Positions 46,701-57,484 of a stretch of DNA of 64,000 nucleotides are shown here, piece after piece. Every line of letters begins with the position of its first letter. The stretch's first letter is position 1. The stretch is taken from positions 2,092,917-2,156,916 of the forward strand of contig NW_011887293.1 of the NCBI RefSeq assembly GCF_000151315.2, given 5' to 3'. The notes under the pieces are model-generated. The model saw only the letters and a program-made list of their open reading frames with translations. It did not search any database and was not told the DNA's origin. The position numbers and the translations under genes are program-made. Source of the stretch: Capsaspora owczarzaki ATCC 30864. Taxonomy: Eukaryota; Opisthokonta; Filasterea.

Positions 46701-48626
46701 TGGTTGTACAGCAGCGCCACCATCGTCCCCACCAGAGTCAGCTCTGTATGGTAAAGGGCAATCAGGCGCGTGTTTTGTCCGAGAACAGCGGCGCTCGATT
46801 CCATGGAATTCAAGCTTGCTGTGAACATTCGCCGGATCATGATCTGCGTTTGCAGCAGCGACGAGATTTCGTTCTGCTCGACAATTTTTTGCGCGTACTG
46901 CTGGCCACTTGCCCAGCCCAATGCACCGACGATGATTACCAGAAGAATGAGCATGCTGGCTATCACAAACCCGAGCGACTTGAAAAATGTGAATCTCTGA
47001 AAAAAAAAAAAAAAAAAAAAAAAACAGCAACCAAATGAGCAAAACGATCAACCGCAGCAAAAGACAAAACCGGCATTTACACATTGGACGTACCGAGTCC
47101 TGGACAGGCATTGAAGACTCGGCGGCAGATTTTCTGAAGGCGAAATGGTCGAAATCGAGCGGATTGGCGACGGGACCGAAGGCAGAGCCAGTTCGCCATT
47201 TTGCCTTGTCGCCGCTGCGCGAGCTGCCGCTGGACGAGCTGTACTTGGAGTTGCGAAGCCGGGTGGAAAACTTTGGTGGGGCCGCGGTCGCGACTGGCAG
47301 GGCATACGGATCAATCTCGCTGCCTGCTCCTGCAGGCAAGGACGTCCGGTAGTGCACGGGCTGAAACGCCAAATCCGATCGGATGGACGACGTTATTGAT
47401 CCCGCAGCTGCGCGATGCTGAAGCGTCCGGTCGCTTGGGTTGGTGGAAGACATGTTTGACGAGGCAATACTGCTCAGAGTCTGATTGGAGGTGGATCCGC
47501 GGATCATTGGGGCGTTGCCTGCCACAACTACTGGCGTGGAAATCGAAACAGATGATGATGCAGCTATTCCTGCTGCCGCTGTTGCTCGGCCAATCTCGGA
47601 CGATGCCGCACTACTGGCGAGCGTGTTGACGCTGCCCATTTCAATGACGGATGCAAGGCCCGGCTGCATGTCGCCAATCCTGACGGTATTGCTGCGGTTT
47701 TCAGCAGAAGTTAAGATGCGGTCAATGCTAAAAATGCTGCCGCTCTGGCTCAGCACGGCACTACCAGCGCTCGTCAAGTTGCTCTCGGAGCTGCTGCCCC
47801 CGCTCCCTATGCTCTCGACGGACACTATCGACAGGTCTCGAGACGCGGACGACAGGGGGCCGCGGTCGCTCGCGTCGCTGGTGACAGACCCTGGGCGAGG
47901 CGGAGTTCGGCCGCACGAGGCGCCCGCTGCCGCTGCCGCTGCTGCTGACGGCGACTCTGCTTCCGGGTGTCGTGGAGTGGACAGGAATGCATGAGTCCCA
48001 TTGCCATGCGCAGTGAAGGCACCTGCAGCGAGCGAGGAAGCAGACGACGACGAGGAAGAAGCATTGGGATTCGCAGCAGCTGCTGTTGTTGTTGCTGCAG
48101 CTGGCCGAAGCCAGTCGTCGAGCAGAGCGTTCGTCGCGGTGGACGGCACAACGCTCTCTATCCGTTGCAGGGAAGCGACGCTCGACGACGTCGTGGACGA
48201 CAGGGACAGGCGTGATTGGTAGCTGCCAGAGGCGCTGCTCGTGCTAGACTTTGACGACGGCGCGGGAATCGGAATTGGGCTGCTCAACATTGAGTTTGAG
48301 GACAGCGGCTGCATCTCGACGCTCCCTCCTGGTGTGGCTGCTCCCAACGAGGCAGAATTTAACAACGACAAGGAGATGGCTGGAAGTGCCGGGTCCGGGC
48401 CGAGCAGGGCTTGGACTGCCGCGGCATGGGATGGCAATGTGGCGCTCGTGCGGGACTCGACCGCACGCGCGAGTGAAGCTCCCTCGGCTCCACTCCCTCC
48501 ACGGTCGCCGCTGCTGCTTCCACCGCTGTGCCGCCGCCGCTGAGGGTGTGTTGTCATGTTCTCTTCGCTCTGCTCGGCGCTGACTGCGGCAGTCTCAGCC
48601 CCCGGGACAGGAGTGATGTGTTGCAT
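40721..48626 (-). CDS. Very large hybrid histidine kinase with extracellular sensor and receiver domain
   Basis: There are three exons: 47094-48626, 42839-46996 and 40721 to about 42757, in phase 0 (donors GTACGT and GTGAGT), giving about 2,575 residues. Residues 1-511 are Ser/Ala-rich and disordered. A membrane segment (about 515-540, FVIASMLILLVIIVGALG) is followed by an extracytoplasmic sensor of about 330 residues, a second membrane segment (about 860-885) with a HAMP-like follow-on (PLKRLVEQVSTLARAQD), and a PAS-like region. The HisKA H-box is FMSHMTHELRTPLNGVIGL (about 1184). The ATPase has N-box NNLLSNACKFTEKG, EDTGIGI and GGTGLGLCITAEL. A low-complexity stretch with TTTAPT repeats links to a receiver domain (VLIAEDNNINMKV, IILMDVQMPIMNG, about 2177, LTADA, TKPL). 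All phosphorelay residues are present. No HPt domain is in this gene, so it needs a partner. The third acceptor has two options 9 nt apart, both in frame. Confidence 0.9.
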
Positions 48627-49280
48627 TCAGGCTGAAAAAAAGAAATAAATTAAAAAAAATAAAACACGAACAAGAGGTGAGGTGTGATTCGCCGTCGTCC
48701 TTCAATGTTGCAACCCCGAACGGCCACACGCACACACACTTCTGTGTGTGTCTCAATAGAGAGCAGCCACCACTGACGAGGTTGAGAGGGCGAAAGAGAA
48801 AGAGAAGGAGAGAAAACGGCAAACCTTTCAAAAAAAAAAAAACGATTTAAAAAATAAGTGAAAAACAAGAACTGAAAAGAAACAAATAAAAAATGGGCCG
48901 AAGTTGTCTAAACAACCATGAATCAGGGCGTCCAAAGAGAAGAAACGGGAACCAGTCATCTAGAATGTCAGCTGACGGCATCCAGACTCACAATGAACAC
49001 ATGCCACGGGCAGGGACAGGGGGTCGGAGGGGAGGCAAGCAGGGCCCGACCCCCAGATCAAAACAACGTCGTGAGCAAAACAAAGTCTGCAATCGTTTCT
49101 CGGCGAAGTAATCGCGGTTTCCAACGTGGCGCACTCTACCAGAGTTTGGTTGTTCAACCAAGCATTCAGTTGCAATGAACCACGGAGATAGGATGGCAAA
49201 AGTGGGGGAGAAGAGCCGCTTTAATAAAAAAAAATATATAGTAAAAAAACGCAATCACAAACCAAAAACCCAATAAAAAA
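48627..49280. other. Intergenic, HECT ligase 3' end to histidine kinase start
   Basis: These 654 bp between two minus-strand genes contain A-rich stretches, and TTTATT (a reverse-strand AATAAA) near 49220, a plausible poly(A) signal for the HECT gene about 60 bp below its stop. No gene is seen. Confidence 0.5.
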
Positions 49281-52200
49281 TTACGACAGCTCAAACCCTG
49301 CACCTGCATTGATGGCATAGCGCAGCTTCTCTTTGAGGGTCTTCTTCTTCTTGTAGTTGGGCAGCTTGAGCAGATTGAAACAAGTCGAGGCGGTTGGAAG
49401 ACGATTGGTGTCGCGGCCGCCGGAAAAGAGCCCACGCAATGTCCCAGTAATGGACTCGTCGATAATGACATGCTCATCCTCCTGGTCTTCGACGCACCGA
49501 ACTGAGAAGGTGGGATGCAGATGGGCGAATCCGAGAATGGGCGGCTGTGACACAGACAACATCAGTTGATGCATTGAAGCGCTGCCCCCATCAGGTGATT
49601 CGCTACTCCCGCCTCAAAGCCCACTCATCACGATAGGCATGGGCAGATCGACTCTACCTTCGAGCAACTAGTCACAAACTTGAGGAACAGACAACGCTCC
49701 TTGGTATCCAACTCGGCCACGCATTCCCACAGCCACTGCACAGTTCGATGCGAGTCGTGATAGCCTCCATAGTAGGTGGTATGGCGTCGAAGATCGCTCA
49801 CGTCTGCCAGAAGATGGAGAGTGAGTTTTGGTTGTACGACACCCCAAGACAGTTTCATCAATGAGGACAACATCTCGGGAAAAAAAAAAGCAAAAAACAC
49901 CTTCGTACCAAAGTCTACACTGTCGCCAGAAATAAGCTTTTGAAGCTCGGAAGATGAAAAAATCCGAAGCGACGAGTCGGGAATGACCGTTCTAAACCCA
50001 TGAATGAATGCTTGCGACTGCACGCGGAGCTGCGTGTTCATGCGGAAGTCGGCCATAAGGTGAACATAGAGGATGCGATTGGCGGTCGTGACAGAGACAG
50101 CTCTTCCACCAGGCTTGAGATCGTTGGTCACGACGGTGCCAAAGAGATCCTCGTCGACTGAAAACGTCAGGCCGAGGTCTTCGACGTCTCCGTCATAGCG
50201 CTTGATGAATGCAAGGTTTTTGTACAGATCGGGATCCAAGGAGCTCAGTTCATCAAAGCCGTTGTGCCGACCGAGCAGCTTGGACAGGAAGAAATGAGCG
50301 AACGGCACTTCGACGACAATGCCCTCGTACAAGGCCTTGCCTAGCATTCGCCCGACAAACTCAAACAACTTCACATGGTCCTCTTGGAGCCGCGAGGTGA
50401 GACTCGGGTAGAGCAGATTGGACGAGGTTGTGCGAAACAGCCCAAGGTTGGGGTCGAACGCCTGCTTGATGGTTTCCTCCAAAAACTCTTTGAAAACACC
50501 GTCCTGGTCAATGCCCGCCTCGTCGAGCCCTTGCGCGTTCGTGAACTTGACACGAATGACACCGCGCATGGTGTCGCCATTGGTATTGCACAGTTGTCGA
50601 AAGCCGTCATCGAGCACGGCATTGCGTCGCACGCGTACGAGCATGCTGGGTCGTGCGTCGGCATCGTCGCGATCGCCCTTCGTCGCATCGATCTGCTTGC
50701 GGAACAAGTCGACTCGCCTGCGGAATGGGATGCAGTGGGGAATATACCGCAGCAACGCACGAGAGCGAGAGCCTTTGCCACGCCAGTCCGAGTCAAACGC
50801 CGATGACTTGAGCTCGGGAATGAGCCAGTGGTCGCCAGACGTGAACGGGCGGCGTGCGTCGCGCTCATACAGCAGTGTCAGTAAGCGGTGGCTCGAACGA
50901 AGCAGCCGTGCTTGTTGAGTCAGATCAGCCAAGGCAGGTGCGGGCACGCTCGATGGCGAGGAGGAGGAGGAGGAGGAGGAGGATGAAGTTGAAGATGAGG
51001 CGCGCTGGTTCCCAGACGTCGGTGTCTGAGCGTCCGCAGCTCCCGCACCGGTAGTGTCAGCATCGATGGCGGCTAGCAACGCTTCAAGTCGCGGAAGCGG
51101 TGATTGCCAGATCATCGTAAAAAGGAATTGGTTGAGAAACTTGGACAAGTTTGCCAGGTCGGTCATGGAGAACGGCTTTTGCATGTTGTAGATTTCTTCA
51201 TCATCCAAGACTCTGTGGAAGTGGAAGCGGTGTCGCGGGGGTGGGGCAAGTGGTAAGGGGGCAGGCAAACAAACAATGCAAAGCGAAAAAAAGTGAGCCT
51301 TGAGGGAAAGGTCGACACATCGACACCAAAAATCCCAACTTTTTGGCCTCGTCTCAAAACGTACAGGAACAAGTGACTGCATGCGTCGCAAAAGACAACC
51401 AGGATGGAGATGAAGGGCTCCTTTTCTGGCACGACAGCCGAGTCCAGAAACACTTTGAGATTGCCTGTTGGTCCAACCGTGCTCAAAAACCTCCACAAAC
51501 GTGGCAGCAAGTCGGATGCGTACGACAGGGCGTTCAACACTTCCGCCTTGAGCTTGACAAGGGTTCCAGCAAGCGTCTCGTAAAGCTGGCAAGCATCTCG
51601 AACGCGCATGCAAAGTAGCGAGTCAGCCGTGTTGGCGATCGAGCTGGATGAGCCACCGTGCGCGATCGCGGATAACTTGGATCCGAGCGACTGCTTTTTG
51701 ATCGTCCCGCCAGGGGCAGTGGGCGTGCCTTCGGAAACGATGGAGGAGGAGGAAGAGGAGGAAGAGGAGGGAGAAGGACTGTCGAACGCAGGTTTGAACA
51801 AGTCGGCAAAAATGGCGCGGAGAACGTCCCGCTTCCACAAGTTTTGCAGCTGCAGCGTGATTTGCGGAAATGCCTCCGACAGTCTGTGATGCAAGGGGGG
51901 GGATGTGAGAGCAACCATGTGGTTAAAGTGAGTGCAACCAGGTGGGTAAAGATGACTTGGCCACGCTTGGCGAGGGTCACTCGAATGCGGGACTTACGTG
52001 GCATCAGTGACGCCAGAAAACCAGCCAAAAAGAGGATGGAAGTTGGCATGACTCGTTTGCTTCTTTCGGACGTAGCTCTTGTCGTGCACAAGCAACTGGT
52101 GCAACACCTCGACAAAGCGGTCGGTCAAGGCCCTTGCAGGTGCGGATTTTGCAGAGCCGCTCGGGCTGGCCGGTGCAGCAGGCGTGTCGACCACCAATGC

Positions 52201-54162
52201 TCGAGCATTGGCCAGATGCATGCCAAAGAGCGAAACCAAATTGGCAATCAGGCACAAGGTGTAATTGCCTTCGAGCGTGTAAAAAATAATTTTGAGTGTT
52301 TGGCTATCTTCCAGCGCGTTGATCACATGTTGCAGAAACTCGAGTTTCTCAAACAGGGCGGGTCCTTCTGCTCGATAACAAGCGATCACATCAAATTCCC
52401 CCAGAACAATTTAAACCCAAAAAGCCAAACAAGAGTTTTGCTTAGCTGCGTTCCGATGCGCACGACACGGGCCACAACGGGGTATTACCTGGCCAAACGG
52501 CCGCGAGACGCGGAAAGAGTGCGGGAATGGACAAAACTTCCAGAACAAACGATAGAACGAGCTCCCTCGAAAACCGCGAGGCAATGATGGGACGAATGAA
52601 CAGGGTCATGGCAGCCGATATCACGAGCGCTGCGCTGGGAATGTGTGGATTGCGCTTGGGCGAAGAGGCCGCTTGCAGGAAGGACGACAGGAAGGCCACC
52701 GCAGTCGTGCGGATGACGGGAATGGTCTCGCACGAAAAGTTGCTTGACGAAAACGCCACGTCAAGGGTGAGTTTCGCCGACGCAGTCTGGGGCTGAGGCT
52801 GGTTTAAATGCTGGAGAAAAGTGCTGGAAATTTTGGCAAGCGACTGCTTGAGGGGCTCGGGGCTTTGTTGCGACAGTTTCCAAGTCGACGCATCCGTGAA
52901 GGTCGCTAGCATCCGCAGTGAGGTGAGAGGAAGACCCGCGGCAGTATTCGATGACAGCGGAGGCTGCGGTGGAGGACCAGTGCTGCTTGGAGAGGACGCG
53001 GGCGGCAGAGTAGACAAAGCTGCAGCCGCCACGCGCGTGGCATTAAAGTAGGAGGGAAGGGAGGATGGCAGTAATCCGGTCGGCGTTGGCGTCGATGGTG
53101 CTTTCGGAATAGCCGGACTCATGGGGTGAGTGGGAGGGACGACGGCGGATGGAGCGGGCGGAGCGTCAGCCTCGGTTGCAATCAGACCGCTGGCCGCCAG
53201 TTGCAGAGAGGCCTGGTGTACGTGGTACACGCACAGCACGAGAAGTCGCTTCATTTGGCGAATCCACACAACAGTCAGGTCACGTTGAAGCGCAAGCGCC
53301 GCGAACGAGGGCAGATTGTTTGGTGCGTCCATCGAAGCCAGTATGAGCTTGCATAGCGCCACCAGGCGTGGGTAATCGTGCTTTGGGTGGTAGATGAAGA
53401 GCAGGCGAGCGACCATCGCGTGCAAAGTGGCCGCGATTGGAATGGCGACCAGTGTCGCAACGTTCGGGTTGTTTGTGGCAGAATCTGCGTGCGACTGCAC
53501 GGCCAATGCTTGCTGCAACACGGCCAGTTGCAAGTCGATGGTGAGCCTTTCTTTCTGGGCCAGGTTTCGCTTCACCAAAAACATTCGCGTCCATTTCTGA
53601 GCAAATCCGACAACTTTTGGTGAGTTTTTGTGTTCAGACTTGTGCGTGTGTGGAGCGGTGGATGATTTCACGAGCAATCCAAATCACAGTCATACGACAT
53701 TCTAGAGTGCTTGAATTCGCAGCACCCCTGCGTCCAAACGCGCAAGCTCGTTCTTACTTGGATGACGAGTGCGGAACCAATCTGCATGTCCACGCTCGGC
53801 TGAACGTATTTCTTGGTCGTCGTGCTCGTAGTCGGTACATCGGGACGCGGCGTATCCGCAACACTTGCAGCAGAAGAGCGCATCGACCATGTGGCTTGGG
53901 CTGTGGTGGCTTGGGGCGTCAGGCTCGATGTCGTCGTCGGCGTCGGAGTTGTGAGACTTGGTGACCGCGACCCTGCCGCTGCCAGCGGTGATGCGGACTG
54001 GGTTGCAGCTGTCGGTGTCGATGTCGCTGGCGTTACCGCTGCAGTATCAGACGCAGTCGCACTCGCAGCCGACCGCTGCTGGGCTCTGGCTTGGCGCTCT
54101 TGGCGCTGCCGCTCGACAAAGTCGTCTTTGGCCGTCGCTGTCTTTGGCTTGAGCTGGAACAT
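49281..54162 (-). CDS. HECT E3 ubiquitin ligase, UBE3B/UBE3C type
   Basis: There are seven exons: 53758-54162, 52489-53596, 51998-52367, 51365-51883, 49909-51212, 49658-49803 and 49281-49544, in total 4,116 nt and 1,371 residues (animal UBE3B/C about 1,070-1,080). The first ATG is at 54162 ([14 protein letters not shown]). Splicing of exons 1 and 2 creates an IQ motif ([19 protein letters not shown]), a family trait. The HECT domain runs from about residue 980: [30 protein letters not shown], then [16 protein letters not shown], and [14 protein letters not shown] with the catalytic Cys near 1339, ending GAGFELS. The E3 takes ubiquitin from an E2 on that Cys; UBE3C extends chains at the proteasome. 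The middle has poly-Ser inserts. UBE3C versus UBE3B cannot be settled by eye, since the C-terminus looks slightly closer to UBE3C. Confidence 0.93.
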
Positions 54163-54518
54163 GTTCCGCACTTTACTCACCCACCTGTGTTACGAGCTCA
54201 ATTGAACAAGGAAAAAAAAAAGTGGGAGTGAAAGAAGAATCTCAGAAAATTGGTCCGAAAAGCTGACAAATTTGGAACGCTCAGTTTTTTGTTTTTGTTT
54301 TGCCTTCACAAAGTAAAAAACGACCCGTTGGATTTGCGATTGGACAGCCTGAGGAGCGAGCGCCAATGTAGAATGCGTGTGATTGCTGGAGCGTCACTGA
54401 GAATGGAGCAAGGGAGCGGAGGCGGGGGTGGAAAGGTGAAAACGGTGCAAGCTGACCAATTCTGAGTACAGGGATCTGGTCACTGAAGCCCCCGCTGCTG
54501 TTGGGCTGGAATCCAAGA
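54163..54518. promoter_or_regulatory. Divergent intergenic region, HECT ligase / ankyrin gene
   Basis: These 356 bp lie between head-to-head starts. A GTGAGTAAAG sequence just upstream of the HECT ATG looks like a splice donor, so the HECT transcript may have alternative 5' exons. No other element is assigned. Confidence 0.45.
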
Positions 54519-55762
54519 ATGAGCAATGATGCTAGACCACCCAGCGACCTGCCGGCTGCAGACGCAGAGCTGGCCGAGGCAGTCGAGCAACGTAATCTCG
54601 AACGCGTGCAAAGTGCAATTCGGGCAGGCGCCAACGTCAACCGAGCAATCCGCGACCAAACAACCAATCCCGAGGTCACATGCTCGCTCTTGCACATTGC
54701 ATGCAGGAGAGATTTCGCAGATATTGCTCGCGAGCTCATACAAGCGGGTGCTGATGCATCGAGTCGGGTCGTGTCTGGACCAACCGAGGGCGAAACGCCG
54801 CTGATTGCTGCCTGCAGGAGCGGGCAGCGAATGGCAGTCCAGGAGCTCATCCGTGCGGGCGTGGATGTGAATTACAGCATGCGCTTGAACGGAACTGCGC
54901 TCGCAAACGCTGCCGCCATGGGCCATGCGGCAATTGTGGACGACCTGCTGCGAGCAGGCGCCAATCCCGCCGACCCTGCCAATGCCAAAATGTGCGAATG
55001 GGTCTTTCAAAACGACCAGCTGGAGATTGGAATGACATTGGCCAACGCGGGAGCACCCTACAATGCCGAAAAGGCGCTGTGCCTCGCCGCCGACGCCAAC
55101 AAGTTCGAAATCGTGCACGACCTGCTTCAACGAGGCACAAACCCGAATGTCAAGAATCGCTACGGGCGAACCATTCTTCAGGAGCTTTGCGGCGGCCCTT
55201 GTGATGCCGGCTACATTGACGTCGTGGTTGCGCTCGTTCGGGCGGGAGCTGAAGATGTCGACGACAAAGCTGTTGATTTTACTGCTCAGGCGGGCCGTCT
55301 GGACGTTCTCAAGGAGCTGATGGAACGTAAAGCAAGTAAACAACGCTATCTTATAGCCTATGTGAGCGCTGCCGCAGCAGGACAGGTCCATGTGATTCGG
55401 TGGCTTCTCAGCAAGAACAGGAATCCCGGGGCTCTTCTCCGCGCACTCTACATGGCCGCGTTTGCCGACAAGCTCGAGGTGGTGCGAGAGATTCTAAGCG
55501 TCAGCGGCAATGTCGAATCCCCTTGACTGAGCCCTTGCAGACGGCCGTGCACAATCTGTCGTTCCCAATCGTGGAATTACTTCTTCAGCACGGGGCCAAT
55601 CCCAATGCAACCATGTCAACCTCTACGATGACGCTGCTGCACTATGCATGTATGAGAGGCCAGTCAACTGTAGTGCGAGCGTTGCTTGCTGCGGGTGCGG
55701 CTCCTGACGTTTGTGTCCTCGTTGATCCCCGTCTTGCCTTGGATCTATCAGACGATGCCTGA
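54519..55762 (+). CDS. Ankyrin-repeat protein with a one-base frame break near its 3' end
   Basis: The ATG at 54519 (MSNDARPPSDLPAADAEL) opens a frame of about 11 ankyrin repeats, for example LLHIACRRDFADIARELIQA, TPLIAACRSGQRMAVQELI and GTALANAAAMGHAAIVDDLL. The frame stops at 55524-55526, in the middle of a repeat. The next frame continues without loss of the repeat pattern (EPLQTAVHNLSFPIVELLLQ, then LLHYACMRGQSTVVRALLAA) to a stop at 55760-55762. One extra C in the CCCC run at about 55518-55521 would join them. This could be a sequencing error, a polymorphism or a young pseudogene. A GT..AG pair 29 nt apart would also restore frame but is too short and would delete repeat residues. The protein has no enzyme domain, and its role is unknown. 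Confidence 0.75.
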
Positions 55763-55935
55763 TATCAACCTCCTCCTCCTCCTCCACCACCTCCTTTGTT
55801 TGTGTACTACTTTTTATCCATCTTGCGGTGATGTATTGAAAATTGTCACAACCATCTCAAATACTTGCAAGTTGATGATCATGATCATTTGTCTGAGCGG
55901 TGGGCCTCAAAATTTCCCCTTTCAGCCCTATCATT

Positions 55936-56579
55936 TCAAGCATAGGCAGCACTGATCATGAGCATGGCACTCGCGTACGCAGCGCCAAAGAAGGCGATGG
56001 AGCGGAGCGCAGAGGCGGGATTGGTCGAGATCAGGAGGTACAGCGGGACGTACGCCACACGGAAGAGGACGTGCATGGCGACGTAGTAGTTGATGGTTGC
56101 AGTCGGCACGTGCGCAACCTTGGCCGCAATGACGCCCGCAGCAAAGAAGGCAAAGTTCTCGAGCAGGTTGTAGTGGCAGGACTGAGCGCGGCGCAGAATG
56201 GCAGCCTTCTCGGTCTGGAGCACCGGGTCGGCCACGTTCAGCTGAGCGCGCGTGTTTCAAGCAGCGGCGGATTTTTGTGTTTTTGGTTGGTGATGAATGA
56301 GAGGGAGACACACAGCGTCGGTTCCAAGGGGGTCGGTCGGTCGGTCGGTCGGTGATCAGTGATCGGGGTGAGTGATTCAAATTGCTCTCGTTCAGTCCCC
56401 CCCCCCGTCAAACTCACCGCGTTGCGAGGGTCGGCGTTGTTCGGAGTGCGCTTGGTGATGGCCTTGTACAGGATTGCCTTGATCGTGTGCGGCACGTAGC
56501 ACAGCACCATCATGCCCAGCAGCGATCCGTAAGCAAAGTCCATTCCCTCAGGTTGAAAATAAGTACGACTGGCAACCAT
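55936..56579 (-). CDS. MAPEG-family membrane protein
   Basis: There are two exons, 56418-56579 and 55936-56241, joined in phase 0 (donor GTGAGT), giving 155 residues, the usual MAPEG size. It has about four hydrophobic helices: FAYGSLLGMMVLCYVPHTIK, ENFAFFAAGVIAAKV, AMHVLFRVAYVPLYLL and SIAFFGAAYASAMLMI. The family signature is the second-helix stretch RAQSCHYNLLENFAFFAA. MAPEG proteins include microsomal glutathione transferases and eicosanoid synthases, but many protist members resemble bacterial ones of unknown substrate. It is head-to-head with the aminopeptidase across 219 bp. The ATG at 56579 (MVASRTYFQPEG) is the first in frame. Confidence 0.85.
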
Positions 56580-56798
56580 TGGCCCGTCGGATGATGGCAA
56601 TGGAAAAATCTCGTGTAGCAGTAGTTGGGTTTCAAGCGAGAGGTTTACAGAGGAGAGATCGAAGAGAGAGAGAGAGAGACGAGCATTGGACAGGAAATTC
56701 AGATTTTTTGTATGGAGTTCTCTATTGTACGAATTTGCTCAGTTCAGTGTTCATTTCTTTATTCTTCTTCTTTTATTCTTTCTTTTTGGTCTTTCAGT
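56580..56798. promoter_or_regulatory. Divergent promoter region, MAPEG / aminopeptidase
   Basis: These 219 bp lie between head-to-head starts. TTTTTGGTCTTTCAG immediately before the aminopeptidase ATG looks like a splice acceptor, so a 5' untranslated exon may lie within this stretch. Confidence 0.5.
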
Positions 56799-57453
56799 AT
56801 GCCTTCGTACTCTGCCATTGCTGGCACCGACTCTGAGGCGCTCCAGGATCACAAGCCAGCGTACAGTGGTAAAACAGGCTCTTCTTGTTCCCGTTGCTGG
56901 CTGTTGTCCCAGTGTCGCTGCTTCGATTCGTCTGCTTTTTTTTTATGCTCACCCGAGTTCGAGTACCGAGAATGCATCGCGAGGAAGGGGGAGTGTGGCT
57001 GTTGCTGTGGCTGAGTGACACACAAAACGAAGAGGGATTCTCCGAAGCGAAAACAGCCTCACTGTGACATGAACCTCGTCTCTCTGTTTGGTAGGCTTCT
57101 CCCGCCAGCCCATCCACCGCCGCTTCAGCCGCAAGTGCTGGATCGGCACTGCAGTCCTGCTCGCCATCGCCGTCGCCATCGCCATCGGCGTCAGCGTCTC
57201 CAAGAGCGACGACAGCGGCAACTCTCCATCGCGTAAGTCTCCGTCCTCAGTTTCGTTTTCCCATCCCGTTGTTCTTCCACCTCCGCACATCCGTCTACTT
57301 GTTCGATGGATGCTCTTGACAAATGTTTCCCCCCGTCAAATCACTCGCTCTCGTGCTGCTCGTTCCCAATTGATTTTTGGCTTTTTGGGGTCGCTCTTCA
57401 GCGAGTGAGTGACACACGCGAGAGAATGAAAAAATCGGAGAATGGAAATTTGG

Positions 57454-57484
<31 letters not shown>

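Noticed and set aside
55512-55540. A 29-nt GT..AG intron in the ankyrin gene
   Set aside because: It would restore frame but is far shorter than any other intron here, and it deletes residues that fit the ankyrin consensus. A one-base indel explains the data better.
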